Shown here piece by piece: positions 36,590 to 46,373 of a stretch of DNA of 64,000 nt. Numbering within the stretch: position 1 is the stretch's first letter; each line of letters starts with the position of its first letter. The notes beneath the pieces are model-generated. The model was not told the origin of the DNA. It did not search any database and was given only the letters and a program-made list of their open reading frames with translations. Made by a program: the position numbers and the translations under genes. The DNA lies in assembly GCA_032718475.1 (NCBI GenBank), contig JAUCBJ010006687.1, forward strand, positions 1 through 64,000. The letters run 5' to 3'. The DNA is from Nemertoderma westbladi. Its lineage: Eukaryota > Xenacoelomorpha > Nemertodermatida > Nemertodermatidae.

Positions 36590-36612
36590 CTTTATTGCTT
36601 ACTGCAATAAAG
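36590..36612. promoter_or_regulatory. Hairpin at the primer-binding position, minus BEL
   Basis: CTTTATTGC and GCAATAAAG form a perfect 9-bp stem around a 5-nt loop, about 16 nt from the 5' LTR end. The identical hairpin occurs at 44138-44160 in the plus element. No TGG-starting tRNA primer-binding site follows the LTR. Confidence 0.6.
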
Positions 36613-36628
36613 AAGCTATATCCGTTAT

Positions 36629-37836
36629 TGTTCGCGCTTTCAGACCTTTGGCAGTTTAACCCGCCAAATTAGGATGTCTTTTAGATAATAAATCACTTTT
36701 AGCCTATGACAAGTATTTGATTCACTACACTAGTCGAAACCAATCTGTGCGCGATCATTCACCCGCTGGATATACCCGGGAGATTGGGTTCGACGGCTTA
36801 ATCTTATTGCTATGTAAGCCTAATGTATTATTCGACTGACAGTATTATATAATCTCTGACAATATTATTCACCTTCGGGAAATATTAACAGTTCCTTTAG
36901 GACGTGGTGCTCTATCTATATAAACAGAGTTATGACTTAAACTACTCACAAGGATATGGCTTAGTTATAATTCACATATATGGCGCATTCTTTAGGAAAT
37001 GCTTCGTTATCAGACTCACTCATACACAATGCTGCACAATACTGCACACTGATCTGCCGATCTTCACTGATTTTAGCCACATATAAAAGGAACACGGACC
37101 GACTCATGTAGGGTCTATCAAATAACATTAGATTCACTTCAAACCACTTTAACATAAGTCACAATCGTTATATGTAACCTTTCTCTCTTACCTTTGGTAT
37201 ATCAAGAATATTGGGTTTTCGGGGTTATTTATCGTTATTCCAAATATAATAATTCATCAACCATATTATGAAGAACTGACAGTAAATAGCAGTATAACAA
37301 TATAAAAGTATGCACAGGTTGTTTGATTAGGTATGGTATGTTATGTTTAGTTCATCAGTGATCAGACATCAGTTAAGTATGGATTGATAACGGATATATG
37401 TCCTTATAATTAAGCCTACTAGTGTAAGGCTAAAACAGAAAAGCACAAAAATATTCCAAAGCCGCTCTCTCCTGGCTTAGGACAGAAAGACCAACAACAC
37501 TGAAAACTGATAAGAATAACCTTATTTACAAAAGATTCCACCCACCACAGAGAAAGAGCATACAGATAGGAAAATTCAGTTCAGTAGATCTGTGATAGGT
37601 CGAAATCAAAATCAACTCAAATCCTATTGGCAGATACAGAAAGCAGGGCTGTGGGGCAACTTTCCCAAGCTGGTTGGACAATCAAACGTAGCCCAGATCC
37701 CTTCGCACAGCAAATCAGCCAATCAGCCGGTAGCTTGCGCTATTCGAGTTATAGATCCCTTTTAGAGTATTCCAGCGCCTTGGGGGGAACTGGTTAGCAA
37801 AGCAAACGAATCAGTTATCCCACAAAAGCTTTTACA
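36629..37836 (-). repeat. 5' LTR of the minus BEL element
   Basis: 1,208 bp, TG...CA in element orientation, immediately flanked by the CTGCT target duplication at 37837-37841. It drives transcription leftward, away from SVOP-like copy 2. Confidence 0.95.
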
Positions 37837-37858
37837 CTGCTATACTGTTATATTGACA

Positions 37859-37873
37859 CCCCCCCCCCCCCCC
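37859..37873 (+). repeat. Poly-C tract (15)
   Basis: Uninterrupted run of 15 C between the minus BEL element and the Penelope-like fragment. Confidence 0.95.
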
Positions 37874-37884
37874 GGGTTTAATAG

Positions 37885-38236
37885 GGTTAATAGTCTTTTC
37901 AGTGCTTTCGGTTGCGCATATTAATGGGTGCGTGTGTTGGTGTTCGGGTATCGGGTACATACATAATTGCGTACATACCGATAATGGTGTCTTTCGGGTG
38001 TTTGTCAGTAAAGTGTTGTCCTACTGAGTTGTTCTTCGCTTTGTTTTTATTACGAAGGAGTTGCGGTGTCTAGCTATATGTTCTCTCACTGGTCTTACAG
38101 TCTCTCCAATATAATCTTCTTTACAGATATTACACTCAACGCGGTGTACTACACGTTGGTTTTTCGATGTGCACATCTTAATACCGTGGTTGCATGTGTA
38201 ACAATTAGTCGGTGCTTGATGCTGAAGGGCATCTTA
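37885..38236 (-). pseudogene. GIY-YIG endonuclease remnant of a Penelope-like element
   Basis: Minus-strand translation from about 38230 gives a Cys-rich lead (CYTCNHGIKMC), then VVHRVECNICKEDYIGET. RxxREHIARHRNSF follows. This matches the GIY-YIG nuclease that follows the reverse transcriptase in Penelope-like elements: YIG, catalytic Arg, and a preceding Cys motif. After a stop or frameshift it continues as SVGQHFTDKHPKDTIIGMYA, the typical later part (HF...H) of the domain. No reverse transcriptase is adjacent, so only the 3' part of the element survives. Confidence 0.65.
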
Positions 38237-39231
38237 GATTAACAGTGTTGGCAAATTAGTATATTACGGAGTTTTGGTCCGGTGGTGGTCAGGTGGTGGT
38301 GGATGCAACCCGCGTGACGTCGGCGAATGGCGACTCTCGTATGGCTATGGCTGTCTTAACTTTGCGTGGAGGATGTTTTTGTCCAGATAAGGAAGGGTTT
38401 ACAAGTGGAAACATGCGCGTGATGTATGTGTATGCATGCGTGTTTAGTGTTTTGGTTGTCGTAACCTGCTGTATTAACAGGACCTGAGCTTGAGAACTTT
38501 CCAACTAATTATTATTTATCACCATACCCTTATGTTTATTTACTTTAAAATTAAACCATGGAAGTATCAAAGACAATTTATAATTATTCAATAATAAGAA
38601 ATAATCTAAATAAATCAATTCACAGAAAAACTTTCAATTGATTTAATGAAGCGGCAGATGTACTCTAAAAAACCACCTCCCGGAACTTCAAACCTCACCG
38701 TGATTGGTAGTTGTGGAATCTTAAGACTCATAGAAAGGAGGTTGGGGAAAATTACAATGGCAGTTGGACTCTTTAAATATGGAGATGAACAGATGCCACG
38801 GCAATACATGATACAACAACACGATGGTCTGACCAATAAATTACGAGAAAGGAATCAATGGAAACCCCAGGCAGGAAGCTAGAGATTTAAAATATCAAAG
38901 TGGACTTTGGTTTATATATATAATATAGCGATTATTTGAGTTGATATATTTATTACAGGCTGGCACTGTTTATTTACGAAATTTGATTATTATTATTAAT
39001 TTGATTGAAAATTACGAAACATTAAGATTTTCAATAGTAAATTTGCTAAAAATATATTTTCAATAAAACTTGGGCGATGAAGCAGAACTCTTTAAGGTTG
39101 CATATTTTTATAAAACCATTTGGTGATAACGTAGGGCACAATGTTGTTGCAATTCTGGTGTACAAAGAATATGACCAATTAAAATTGTGAGAAAACCTTA
39201 TCCTTTGTATGTTATTACTTGGTACAGTAGT
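38237..39231. other. Upstream region of SVOP-like copy 2
   Basis: Contains two overlapping unrecognised ORFs (38646-38882 plus, 38836-38615 minus) with no domain I can name. It also has a GTG-rich stretch near 38280-38300. Immediately upstream of the ATG, CTTGGTACAG could be a splice acceptor of a 5' UTR intron. The ~45 bp before the ATG resembles the same position of copy 1. Confidence 0.4.
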
Positions 39232-40719
39232 ATGGCGGATAGAACTGCAGTTGAAATACCAAAGGACAATATAGAGAATGTATCGTCAACTCAAGACGAT
39301 TACCGCAAAAAGACCACGATATTACAGGATGAGGTTTATTCTATAGAACAAGCTATAGATCAAATTGGATTTGGTAAATTCCAAGTGAAAGTCTCCCTCA
39401 TCGCAGGATTGGCCTGGACTGTTGATGCCATGGAGATGATGATTCTGAGTATTTTGGCCCCGGAGTTGTTGTGCAGATGGCATTTGACAACTGTCGAAGA
39501 AGCTTGGATCACTACTGTTGTATTCATTGGGATGGTTTCGTGTTCATCATTGTGGGGGTATATTTCTGACTATTATGGTCGCCGGGTTGGAATTTTCATA
39601 AGTTCACTTGTCACATTTTACTTTGGAATGGTGAGCGCTTTTGCTCCATACTACGCGTGGATATTGCTGCTACGTGGTCTCGTAGGTGTCGGAATAGGTG
39701 GGGCCCCTCAAGCAGTAACACTTTACGTGGAATTTGTACCCAAAAATACTCGAGCTCGTTGCATCATTTTATTGGAAGTCTTCTGGGCAACAGGGGGATG
39801 CATAACAACATTAATCGCTCTACTAGTCATGCCTACTCTCGGGTGGCCCTATTTCTTAGCTTTATGCGCACTACCAGTTGGCATATTTTGTTTTATAATT
39901 TTCTGGCTTCCTGAAAGCCCCAGATTTGATATTCTTTCAGGAAGAAGGCAGCGAGCAATAGCTACACTGGAACGCATAGCTAAAGATAACAAAAAGCCGA
40001 TGCCACTTGGTACATTAGTGTACACCCCGCCTGAGACGAAACGAGGGAGAATATCAGATTTGTTTTCGGAGGAGTACATGCGAACGTCAGTGTTACTTAT
40101 ATATATTTGGATGTCGTGTACATTTTGCTATTACGGGATTATTCTTCTAACTTCAGAACTCATGCTATTAGCAGGAGACAAGTGCATGATAGAGAGTAGT
40201 TTTGGAAACCAAAATTCGTGGACATGTCATGCAGACTGCAATTTGCTAGACACACGAGATTACATTGACTTATTGTGGACTTCAGTGGCTGAGTTTCCGG
40301 GATTACTGTTAACAGTTTTGATAATTGGACCCATTGGGCGTCGGTATACCATATCTTCTTTGATTGCCCTGTTCGGAATATTTGTACTGTTTCTATTGAT
40401 ATGTTCTAGTCGGACAGTTACTGTGCTGTTGTTGTTTTGCGCTCGAGGTGTTATATCTGGGAGCTTCCAAGCTGCATATCTTTACACCCCCGAGGTTTAC
40501 CCAACAACCGTGCGAGCACTATCGCTTGGAATGTGTTCCGCTGCCGGGCGAGTGGGGGCGACCATCACTCCTTTTGTCGCCCAAGTTGCTTTGCAAAAGA
40601 GTATCTATTTAACCGTCGGAATATATGCTGGAGTGGCGTTCACGGCTGCTTTAGCTGCTTGTTGTCTTCCCTTTGAAACAAAGGGAAGAGATATGACAGA
40701 TGTTAGACTAAGAAAGTAA
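39232..40719 (+). CDS. SVOP: SVOP/SV2-like major facilitator transporter, copy 2
   Basis: Intronless, 495 codons from the ATG at 39232. The open frame extends 15 codons further to a GTG, but those residues are not shared with copy 1. Same architecture as copy 1: IDQIGFGKFQ, GLAWTVDAMEMM, YYGRR in the first cytoplasmic loop, GLVGVGIGGAPQ, PESPRFDIL, a Cys-bearing loop between helices 7 and 8, and PFETKGRD at the end. Substitutions cluster in the N-terminus, that loop and the extreme C-terminus, while many long blocks are nearly unchanged at DNA level. This suggests duplication with purifying selection or gene conversion. The gene lies in a 5-kb island between two divergently oriented BEL elements, which may influence its expression. 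Confidence 0.92.
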   Translation: MADRTAVEIPKDNIENVSSTQDDYRKKTTILQDEVYSIEQAIDQIGFGKFQVKVSLIAGLAWTVDAMEMMILSILAPELLCRWHLTTVEEAWITTVVFIGMVSCSSLWGYISDYYGRRVGIFISSLVTFYFGMVSAFAPYYAWILLLRGLVGVGIGGAPQAVTLYVEFVPKNTRARCIILLEVFWATGGCITTLIALLVMPTLGWPYFLALCALPVGIFCFIIFWLPESPRFDILSGRRQRAIATLERIAKDNKKPMPLGTLVYTPPETKRGRISDLFSEEYMRTSVLLIYIWMSCTFCYYGIILLTSELMLLAGDKCMIESSFGNQNSWTCHADCNLLDTRDYIDLLWTSVAEFPGLLLTVLIIGPIGRRYTISSLIALFGIFVLFLLICSSRTVTVLLLFCARGVISGSFQAAYLYTPEVYPTTVRALSLGMCSAAGRVGATITPFVAQVALQKSIYLTVGIYAGVAFTAALAACCLPFETKGRDMTDVRLRK

Positions 40720-40792
40720 AAATGGTGATGGTTTCTCATGTAAATATACTAAACTGTCATTTTACTCAACTAAACATAAACATTTACTTTGG

Positions 40793-40915
40793 GTTAATTG
40801 TTGCTTCGTGTGAGATACAAACTGCATAAGTTATTTACATATGAAAACATCCTTAGATAATAAAAATGATAGTTGTTAATTATATTCAGCAAGCCAAATA
40901 TAAATACTATTTACT
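40793..40915 (+). repeat. Duplicated SVOP 3' flank, copy 2
   Basis: Counterpart of 19190-19325, lying only about 70 bp after the stop codon here versus about 950 bp in copy 1. Confidence 0.7.
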
Positions 40916-41067
40916 TCAAGATCAAGACTTATAATCTAGCACTTTATAAAGATTACGGTCTATAGTAGATTTTAAAATTCACCTACAGCCATGACTTTAA
41001 CATACAGTATATGAGAACTACAGCCATGGCTTTAACAAATATGAGAATTACAGCCAAGGCTTTAACA

Positions 41068-41213
41068 TATATTTATTTGTTTGTTTGTTTGTTTGTTTGT
41101 TTGTTTGTGTTTGTGTTTGTGTTTGTGTTTGTGTTTGTGTTTGTGTTTGTGTTTGTGTTTGTGTTTGTGGTTGTGTAGGTGTTTGTGTGTGTGTTTGTGT
41201 TTGTGTTTGTTTG
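41068..41213 (+). repeat. (TTTG)n / (TTTGTG)n microsatellite
   Basis: A run of TTTG units passes into about 20 TTTGTG units with few interruptions. It lies exactly at the 3' truncation of LINE copy 2 and extends that frame with meaningless Gln-Thr/His-Lys repeats. Confidence 0.95.
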
Positions 41214-42560
41214 ATGTGTGCATTATACTTGACACAATGAACCCGGCGTAGCATTGTTGTGAATGTGCCATCCAGAGATTTGGCGTCCTCAGCAGTTAGA
41301 GCCCAGCATGGACTCCCATATAGGAGTAATGGAACTACTGCTGCTCTAAATAATCGGACCTTAAGTTTCCGATTAATTCTCGGTGACTTCCAAATCCTGG
41401 AAAGCCTATTCAAGGCTGCCCATGCCTTTCCCTTACGTATTCGAAGGTCATTACCTGACTTCCGGATCCATGATCCCAGGTAACAGAAGTCGTCCACATG
41501 CTCAAGCACACCATCCTTTGAGCTTATGCTCATCCGACCAGAGACTTGCTGAGGACTTTCAAAGTTAACTGTCAAAATTGTGGTCTTTCTGGGGTTAATA
41601 AGAAGACTAGCACTAGAAGCAGCATGTTCTAATGAGCTGAGGAGACGTTGGGCTCCCTCTAGTGATTCTGAGAGTACTCCTAAGTCATCAGCAAAGTCAG
41701 ATCAGTTAGGTACTTGGCAGGATTTCCTCGATTTCTGGAGCCAGTAGGTGGAGTTATCATCACCCCATCATCATTATGATGATCTAAAGACATGCGTAGA
41801 ACATAGTCAACCACAATTATGAACAAGAATGGTGCAAGTGTGTCTCCTTGGAGGACGCCCCATAACACTTCAAATGGTTCTGTGTCACCGTCAACGGTAG
41901 ACACAAATGTTGTCGAACCATCGTATACTGATCTGATTGCTGCAATAATTTCATCAGGAATCCCATATAATGAAAGTATGCTGAACATACGTGAGCGAGA
42001 GACTGAATCAAAGGCCTTGCAGAAGTCAACAAAGAAAAACAGCCAGATGCCTGTCTTTCTTTTTTGATTAACTCTTAAATTATCCTTCTAAGTGCCAAAA
42101 TGGGCTCCATGGTCCCACGACCTTTACGGAACCCATTCTGATTTCTACGGAGCAGTCTCTCAATGGGATCCCTGATGCGATTTAATATAATTCTATTGTA
42201 TAGCTTTGCAGCAATCGAGATCAATGAGATTCCCCGAAAATAACCATAGAGTGTTAGGTTGCCCTTCTTGGGAACTGGCACCAACTTATTTGTTTTCATT
42301 TCTTGTGGGACTCTTGTTGTTCGGTACATGTCTACTATGATGGGATAGATGAGTTTTAAACATTCAGGTATTTTAAAGACCTCAGGGGGAACACCATCTA
42401 CTCCACTGGCACAATTGGTCTTAATGCTCTTTGCAGCAGCCTTCACTTCTGCAAAGGAGATATCGCCAATGGGAATATCTGGGAGTACAGACTCAGACAC
42501 TTTTACTTCTATAAAGTTATCAGGCAACAATACCCTGTCATTATTGAGGAGCTTTTCAAA
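41214..42560 (-). mobile_element. LINE copy 2, truncated at both ends
   Basis: Same family as copies 1 and 3. Right to left it covers the end of the linker (VPPEVFKIPECLKL), the RT fingers/palm (LQGDTLAPFLF) and the post-RT region (DFCYLGSWIRKSG, CCALTAEDAKSLDG-like), then stops at the microsatellite. A base deletion near 41700 breaks the frame at the catalytic FADD block, and another break lies near 42062. It retains the ~260 bp missing from copy 1. Confidence 0.85.
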
Positions 42561-42910
42561 GTATCTTTGTGATATGTTTGAACATTAATTGGACATTATT
42601 GGATGTGCTTGTCAATAAACTAACTAGGCAATTAATATACTGTAGTGTATAGTAGAATAAGAATGGCAGTGATTTTTTATGTCCTTTCTTTAGATTTTTT
42701 TAGTCCGTAATTTTTTACGAATTTTTCATAATGAATTTTTTGATTGTCAAAAATTTGATTGATCATTATGACTTTTTATGTAGGCCCTATATATGCATTT
42801 CATCAAAATCAAAATGTCAGACTGATAATTTCTGGACTGTCAGACAATTGATTTCACCATGCCCCGGTGCCTGTGTCAAACCAAGGGGTATAACTTTTGC
42901 GTAGAGGTTT
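42561..42910. other. Spacer between LINE copy 2 and plus BEL element
   Basis: AT-rich. Contains TTTTTTA-type runs and no supported feature. The 5 bp adjoining the BEL 5' LTR are GGTTT. Confidence 0.5.
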
Positions 42911-44121
42911 TGTAAAAGCTTTTGCTGAATTGTCCGGTTATTTTTCCTTATTTTTCCCGTAAAGTACTCTGTAGTTGGTTTACCAGGCATAAAAAGGCCG
43001 TGTCCTTGCTGTACTGGTGTTTTAGCGGACATAAAAGCTATTTCTTCTGTATTTGTACTTTAGAGGACATAATCCGTAATTCCGTGACGTAAAAGCTCGA
43101 TACTCTTGAAAACAGTGTCGCTACCATGACGACGGCTAGCAGCTGATATTGCCACGTCGACGTTTCTTTGTTTCTCTGTTCTCTCGTTGTTCAGGTTGAC
43201 CAATCAGAGCGTTTGTTGTCTCTGTGTTGGAGGTATATACAGAAACTCAGTAGTTCAGTGTTATGTTTTTGCCCAGAGCTTAAGAACCGGCTTTGGCACC
43301 TCCGTGTTTTCAGTTTTTAGTCTTACACTAGTAGGTTTAATTATAAGGACATATATCCTTTATCTACCTGGCTTTTAATCGCTGCTAACTGATCATACAT
43401 ACTGACTGCTGAAACATTGCAAACTCATAACAATCAGTGTTCAGTTGTTGTTTTATACTGCTATTTACTGTCAGTTCTTCATAATATGGTTGATGAATTA
43501 TTATATTTGGAATAACGATAAATAACCCCGAAACCCAATATTCTTGATATACCGAAGGTAAGAGAGAAGGGTTACAGATAAACGATTGTGACTTATGTTA
43601 AAGTGGTTTGAAGTGAATCTAATGTTATTTGATAGACCCTACATGAGTCAGTCTGTGTTCTTTTTATATGTGACTAAAATCAGTGAAGATTGGCAGATTA
43701 GTGTGCAGTATTGTGCAGCATTGTGTATGAGTGAGTCTGTTAAAGAAGCAATTCCTAAAGAATGCGCCATATATGTGAATTATATTTAAGCCATATCGTT
43801 GTGAGTAGTTTAAGTCATAACTCTGTTTATATAGATAAAGCGCCACGTCCTAAAGGAACTGTTAATATTCCCGAAAGTGAATAATATTGTCAGAGATTAT
43901 ATAATACTGTCAGTCGAATAATACATTAGGCTTACATAGCAATAAAATTAAACCGTCGAACCCAATCTCCCGGGAATATCCAGCGGGTGAATGATCGCGC
44001 ACAGATTGGTTTCGACTAGTGTAGTGAATCAAATACTTGTCATAGACTAAAAACCGATTTAATATCTAGAAGACATCTTAATTTGGTGGGTTAAACTGCC
44101 AAAGGTCTGAAAGCGCGAACA
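42911..44121 (+). repeat. 5' LTR of the plus BEL element
   Basis: 1,211 bp from TGTAAAAGC to GCGCGAACA. Promoter-like signals are visible: CCAAT at about 43199, TATATAC at 43234 and a poly(A) signal AATAAA at 43941. These suggest the U3/R border lies near 43260. Confidence 0.95.
43199..43240 (+). promoter_or_regulatory. Putative LTR core promoter
   Basis: CCAAT (43199-43203) and TATATAC (43234-43240) are spaced 35 bp apart in the U3 of the plus-type LTR. The same pair occurs in the 3' LTR near 57919 and 57954. Confidence 0.5.
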
Positions 44122-44137
44122 TTAAAGGATATAGCTT

Positions 44138-44160
44138 CTTTATTGCAGTAAGCAATAAAG
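44138..44160. promoter_or_regulatory. Hairpin at the primer-binding position, plus BEL
   Basis: CTTTATTGC / GCAATAAAG stem with 5-nt loop AGTAA, 16 nt after the LTR end. Conserved with the minus element even though flanking bases have changed (TTAAAGG versus ATAACGG). Confidence 0.6.
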
Positions 44161-44188
44161 TTGAAAATACCGGTCAACCGGTAAACTT

Positions 44189-44303
44189 GAACCGGTACTT
44201 CTGTAGGTCAGTAGGCCCAACTGCAAGAACCGGTACTGCTGTAGGCCCGTAGGTCCAACTGCCAGAACCGGTACTTCTGTAAGTCCGTAGGCCTAACTGT
44301 CCT
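44189..44303. repeat. 38-bp tandem units, plus BEL leader (3 units)
   Basis: Three units start GAACCGGTACT and contain CTGTAGG-CC-GTAGG-CCAACTG, followed by a partial AACCGGTACTTC. Confidence 0.85.
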
Positions 44304-44490
44304 AACCGGTACTTCCCGTATAAGTACATTAGTATTATTCGATTTGATTGTTGTATACCGGTAGGTCTTAATACTTAATCAGGGAATGGCCGCCCTGGTT
44401 TTTTATTGAGATTTTACTTATTTCTGTCAAGTTTTATTTGTTTGTAGGCCAGTATTGAACAGAAGACGTGTAAGCCTGATCAGATTGTGC

Positions 44491-45067
44491 AGACAATTTG
44501 TAGGCTGGGCTGTTGTCTGATTGCTGTTAAGTCTGAACGGATTGCAGTGTGTGTAGATCACCTGTCCGATTAAGTACGGTTAGGAAGTAGGGGCAGCGAA
44601 TGCTGTAAGGTAAACCCCCAACTAAAGAATAAGTCGTACTACTGGGTTAGAACGCATACTCCCTAATCATTTCGGAGTCTGCATGTCCTGTAGTTTATTT
44701 AGGCTTGAGAGTAGTCTGCCATCGTTTAGTCTGTACTTTGTTTGTGTAAGTCTGTACGGGTAGCGTATAATTTTATTTAGATAATTTGTAGGCTGGATAG
44801 TTGTCTGGCTGTTATTAGGCCTGAGCGGATTGCAGCGTGTATAGATCACTTGTCCGATTAAGTACGGTTAGGAAGTAGGGGCAGCGAACGCTGTAAGGTA
44901 AACCCCCAACTAAAGAATAAGTCGCACTACTGGGTTAGAGCGCATACTCCCTAATCATTTCGGAGTCTGCATATACCGTAGTTTGTTTAGGCTTGATAGT
45001 AGTCTGTCAGTGTTCGGTCTGCATTTTGTTTGAGTAGTTTGTACGCGTAGCGTAATATTTATTATTC
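44491..45067. repeat. Tandem ~290-bp duplication, plus BEL leader
   Basis: Units 44491-44779 and 44780-45067 share AATTTGTAGGCTGG, CCGATTAAGTACGGTTAGG, TAAACCCCCAACTAAAG and CATTTCGGAGTCTGCAT. Confidence 0.85.
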
Positions 45068-45999
45068 AGAGTTTATGCGATTATCCGCAACATTCATTCC
45101 CCAAGTTTGTTCCTACAATAATTGTGTTTGTTATACATACCGCTATAGTTAAATTAACCCCGGTACTACACGGGCTGCTTGGCGTAGGTAAAGACTGGTG
45201 ATTTTGTGCATCGGTCACTCCAGCAGATGCCGTGGTTCTTTTAGCTGTTCAAGTATATTTAACTACTGATTATCTGTTGTACAAGTACTCGTACCTAATT
45301 TAGGGTTTAGTGTACAGTGCTTTCCGAAAGTAATTATTGTAGGCATTATATTTGTGTTGTAAAGTGGTTGATAGGCACGTTCGATTAGCTCTATTAACTT
45401 CTAGGTAGGAACACTCCGTGATACATAACGTAGAACCTATAGCGATACGGCTATAGGTCGTCAGGCGGTGGTATTTTCCTATCTGGACAGCGCAGTGTAT
45501 TTACTACTACTTATTATTTTCAAATACCGCAGTACCCTGTCCGTTGTAATAACCAGATTTCTAACCCTTTGTTAGGCTGGTTTGTAGACTTCTTGTAAAA
45601 TTACCCTAAAAATTCGTATTTTGTGTTTTTGTAAATTTTTGTGTTTATTTAGAGATTGTAATCTCAACCCGAATCGTACGTAATTTGTAGTATTAAGTAA
45701 CTTAGGTAAATTAGAATCATTTGTTTTAGTGTCCTGTACGTAACACTTCACTGAAAGCGTACCACTTTGTGTAGTGATTACCCCAGAAATAATAACATTT
45801 ATTTCAAACATTGACAAAACCCATTAAAACGGGTATATATATATTATAAATCAAATCTAACGATTTATAAATAGTAGGCCTACCATACAACCATTAGGTC
45901 TCAATATCAGTTGGACTACTGCTCAAATAACGGTAATAAAGTAAGTAAAGTAACAAAGTAACCCTAAAATTCAGAAATTCAATTATTTAAAATAATTGA

Positions 46000-46240
46000 T
46001 ATACCGGTATTTACGATAGGCCTATTATCTTTATTTCTATAAATTTAGGCTGAAATTATAACGGTACTTGTAATTAATTCTAGTCCAGAATTATATATAC
46101 TACAAATTGTAAGCTGTATACCGGTATTCCCGATAGGCCTATTATATATTTATATATATTTGTGCTAAAATTATACCGGTATTCTGAGATAAACCTAGTC
46201 TGTAATAATACTTATATATACTATAAGCATACCGGTATTT
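46000..46240. repeat. ACCGGTA array, plus BEL leader (5 sites)
   Basis: ACCGGTA-type sites at about 46003, 46063 (mutated to ACGGTAC), 46120, 46177 and 46230 keep the ~57-60-bp spacing. The minus copy has two more sites. Confidence 0.8.
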
Positions 46241-46373
46241 TAATATATTATATATATCACGCTACACTGAGTAGCAGTATCGGTAATTAATTACTAGGCT
46301 AGCAGTTAATACTGAATTACTAGACTTGCTTAGACTGTAATATAGCAGTAGGCATTCAACTGTACATACAAAT

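Larger units (their letters stand above)
34290..36628 (-). other. Leader of the minus BEL element
   Basis: About 2.3 kb of non-coding sequence between 5' LTR and gag ATG. It contains three separate repeat arrays: ACCGGTA sites every ~60 bp (34421-34790), a ~290-bp tandem duplication (35727-36305) and ~38-bp tandem units (36471-36570). A hairpin lies at 36590-36612 next to the LTR. Confidence 0.8.
21652..37836 (-). mobile_element. Complete giant BEL/Pao LTR retrotransposon, minus copy (16.2 kb)
   Basis: Two 1,208-bp LTRs enclose a leader, gag-pol and a long post-pol region, all on the minus strand. The flanks carry a perfect 5-bp target duplication, CTGCT, at 21647-21651 and 37837-37841. The LTRs differ at only about three positions, so insertion is recent. 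At 16 kb it is well above the 5-10 kb usual for BEL/Pao; the excess is leader repeats and about 3.2 kb after pol. Coding is disabled by two stops and one frameshift. Confidence 0.95.
44122..46373 (+). other. Leader of the plus BEL element
   Basis: 2,252 bp without coding capacity. In order it carries the hairpin (44138-44160), 38-bp tandem units (44189-44303), the ~290-bp duplication (44491-45067) and ACCGGTA sites (46000-46240). It is collinear with the minus element. Confidence 0.8.

Noticed and set aside
38615-38882. Overlapping ORFs upstream of SVOP-like copy 2 as a gene
   Set aside because: No domain, no splice context, no copy at the matching place upstream of SVOP-like copy 1.
41048-41213. 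Low-complexity Gln/Thr/Lys protein tail on LINE copy 2
   Set aside because: It is translation of the (TTTGTG)n microsatellite beyond the element's truncation.
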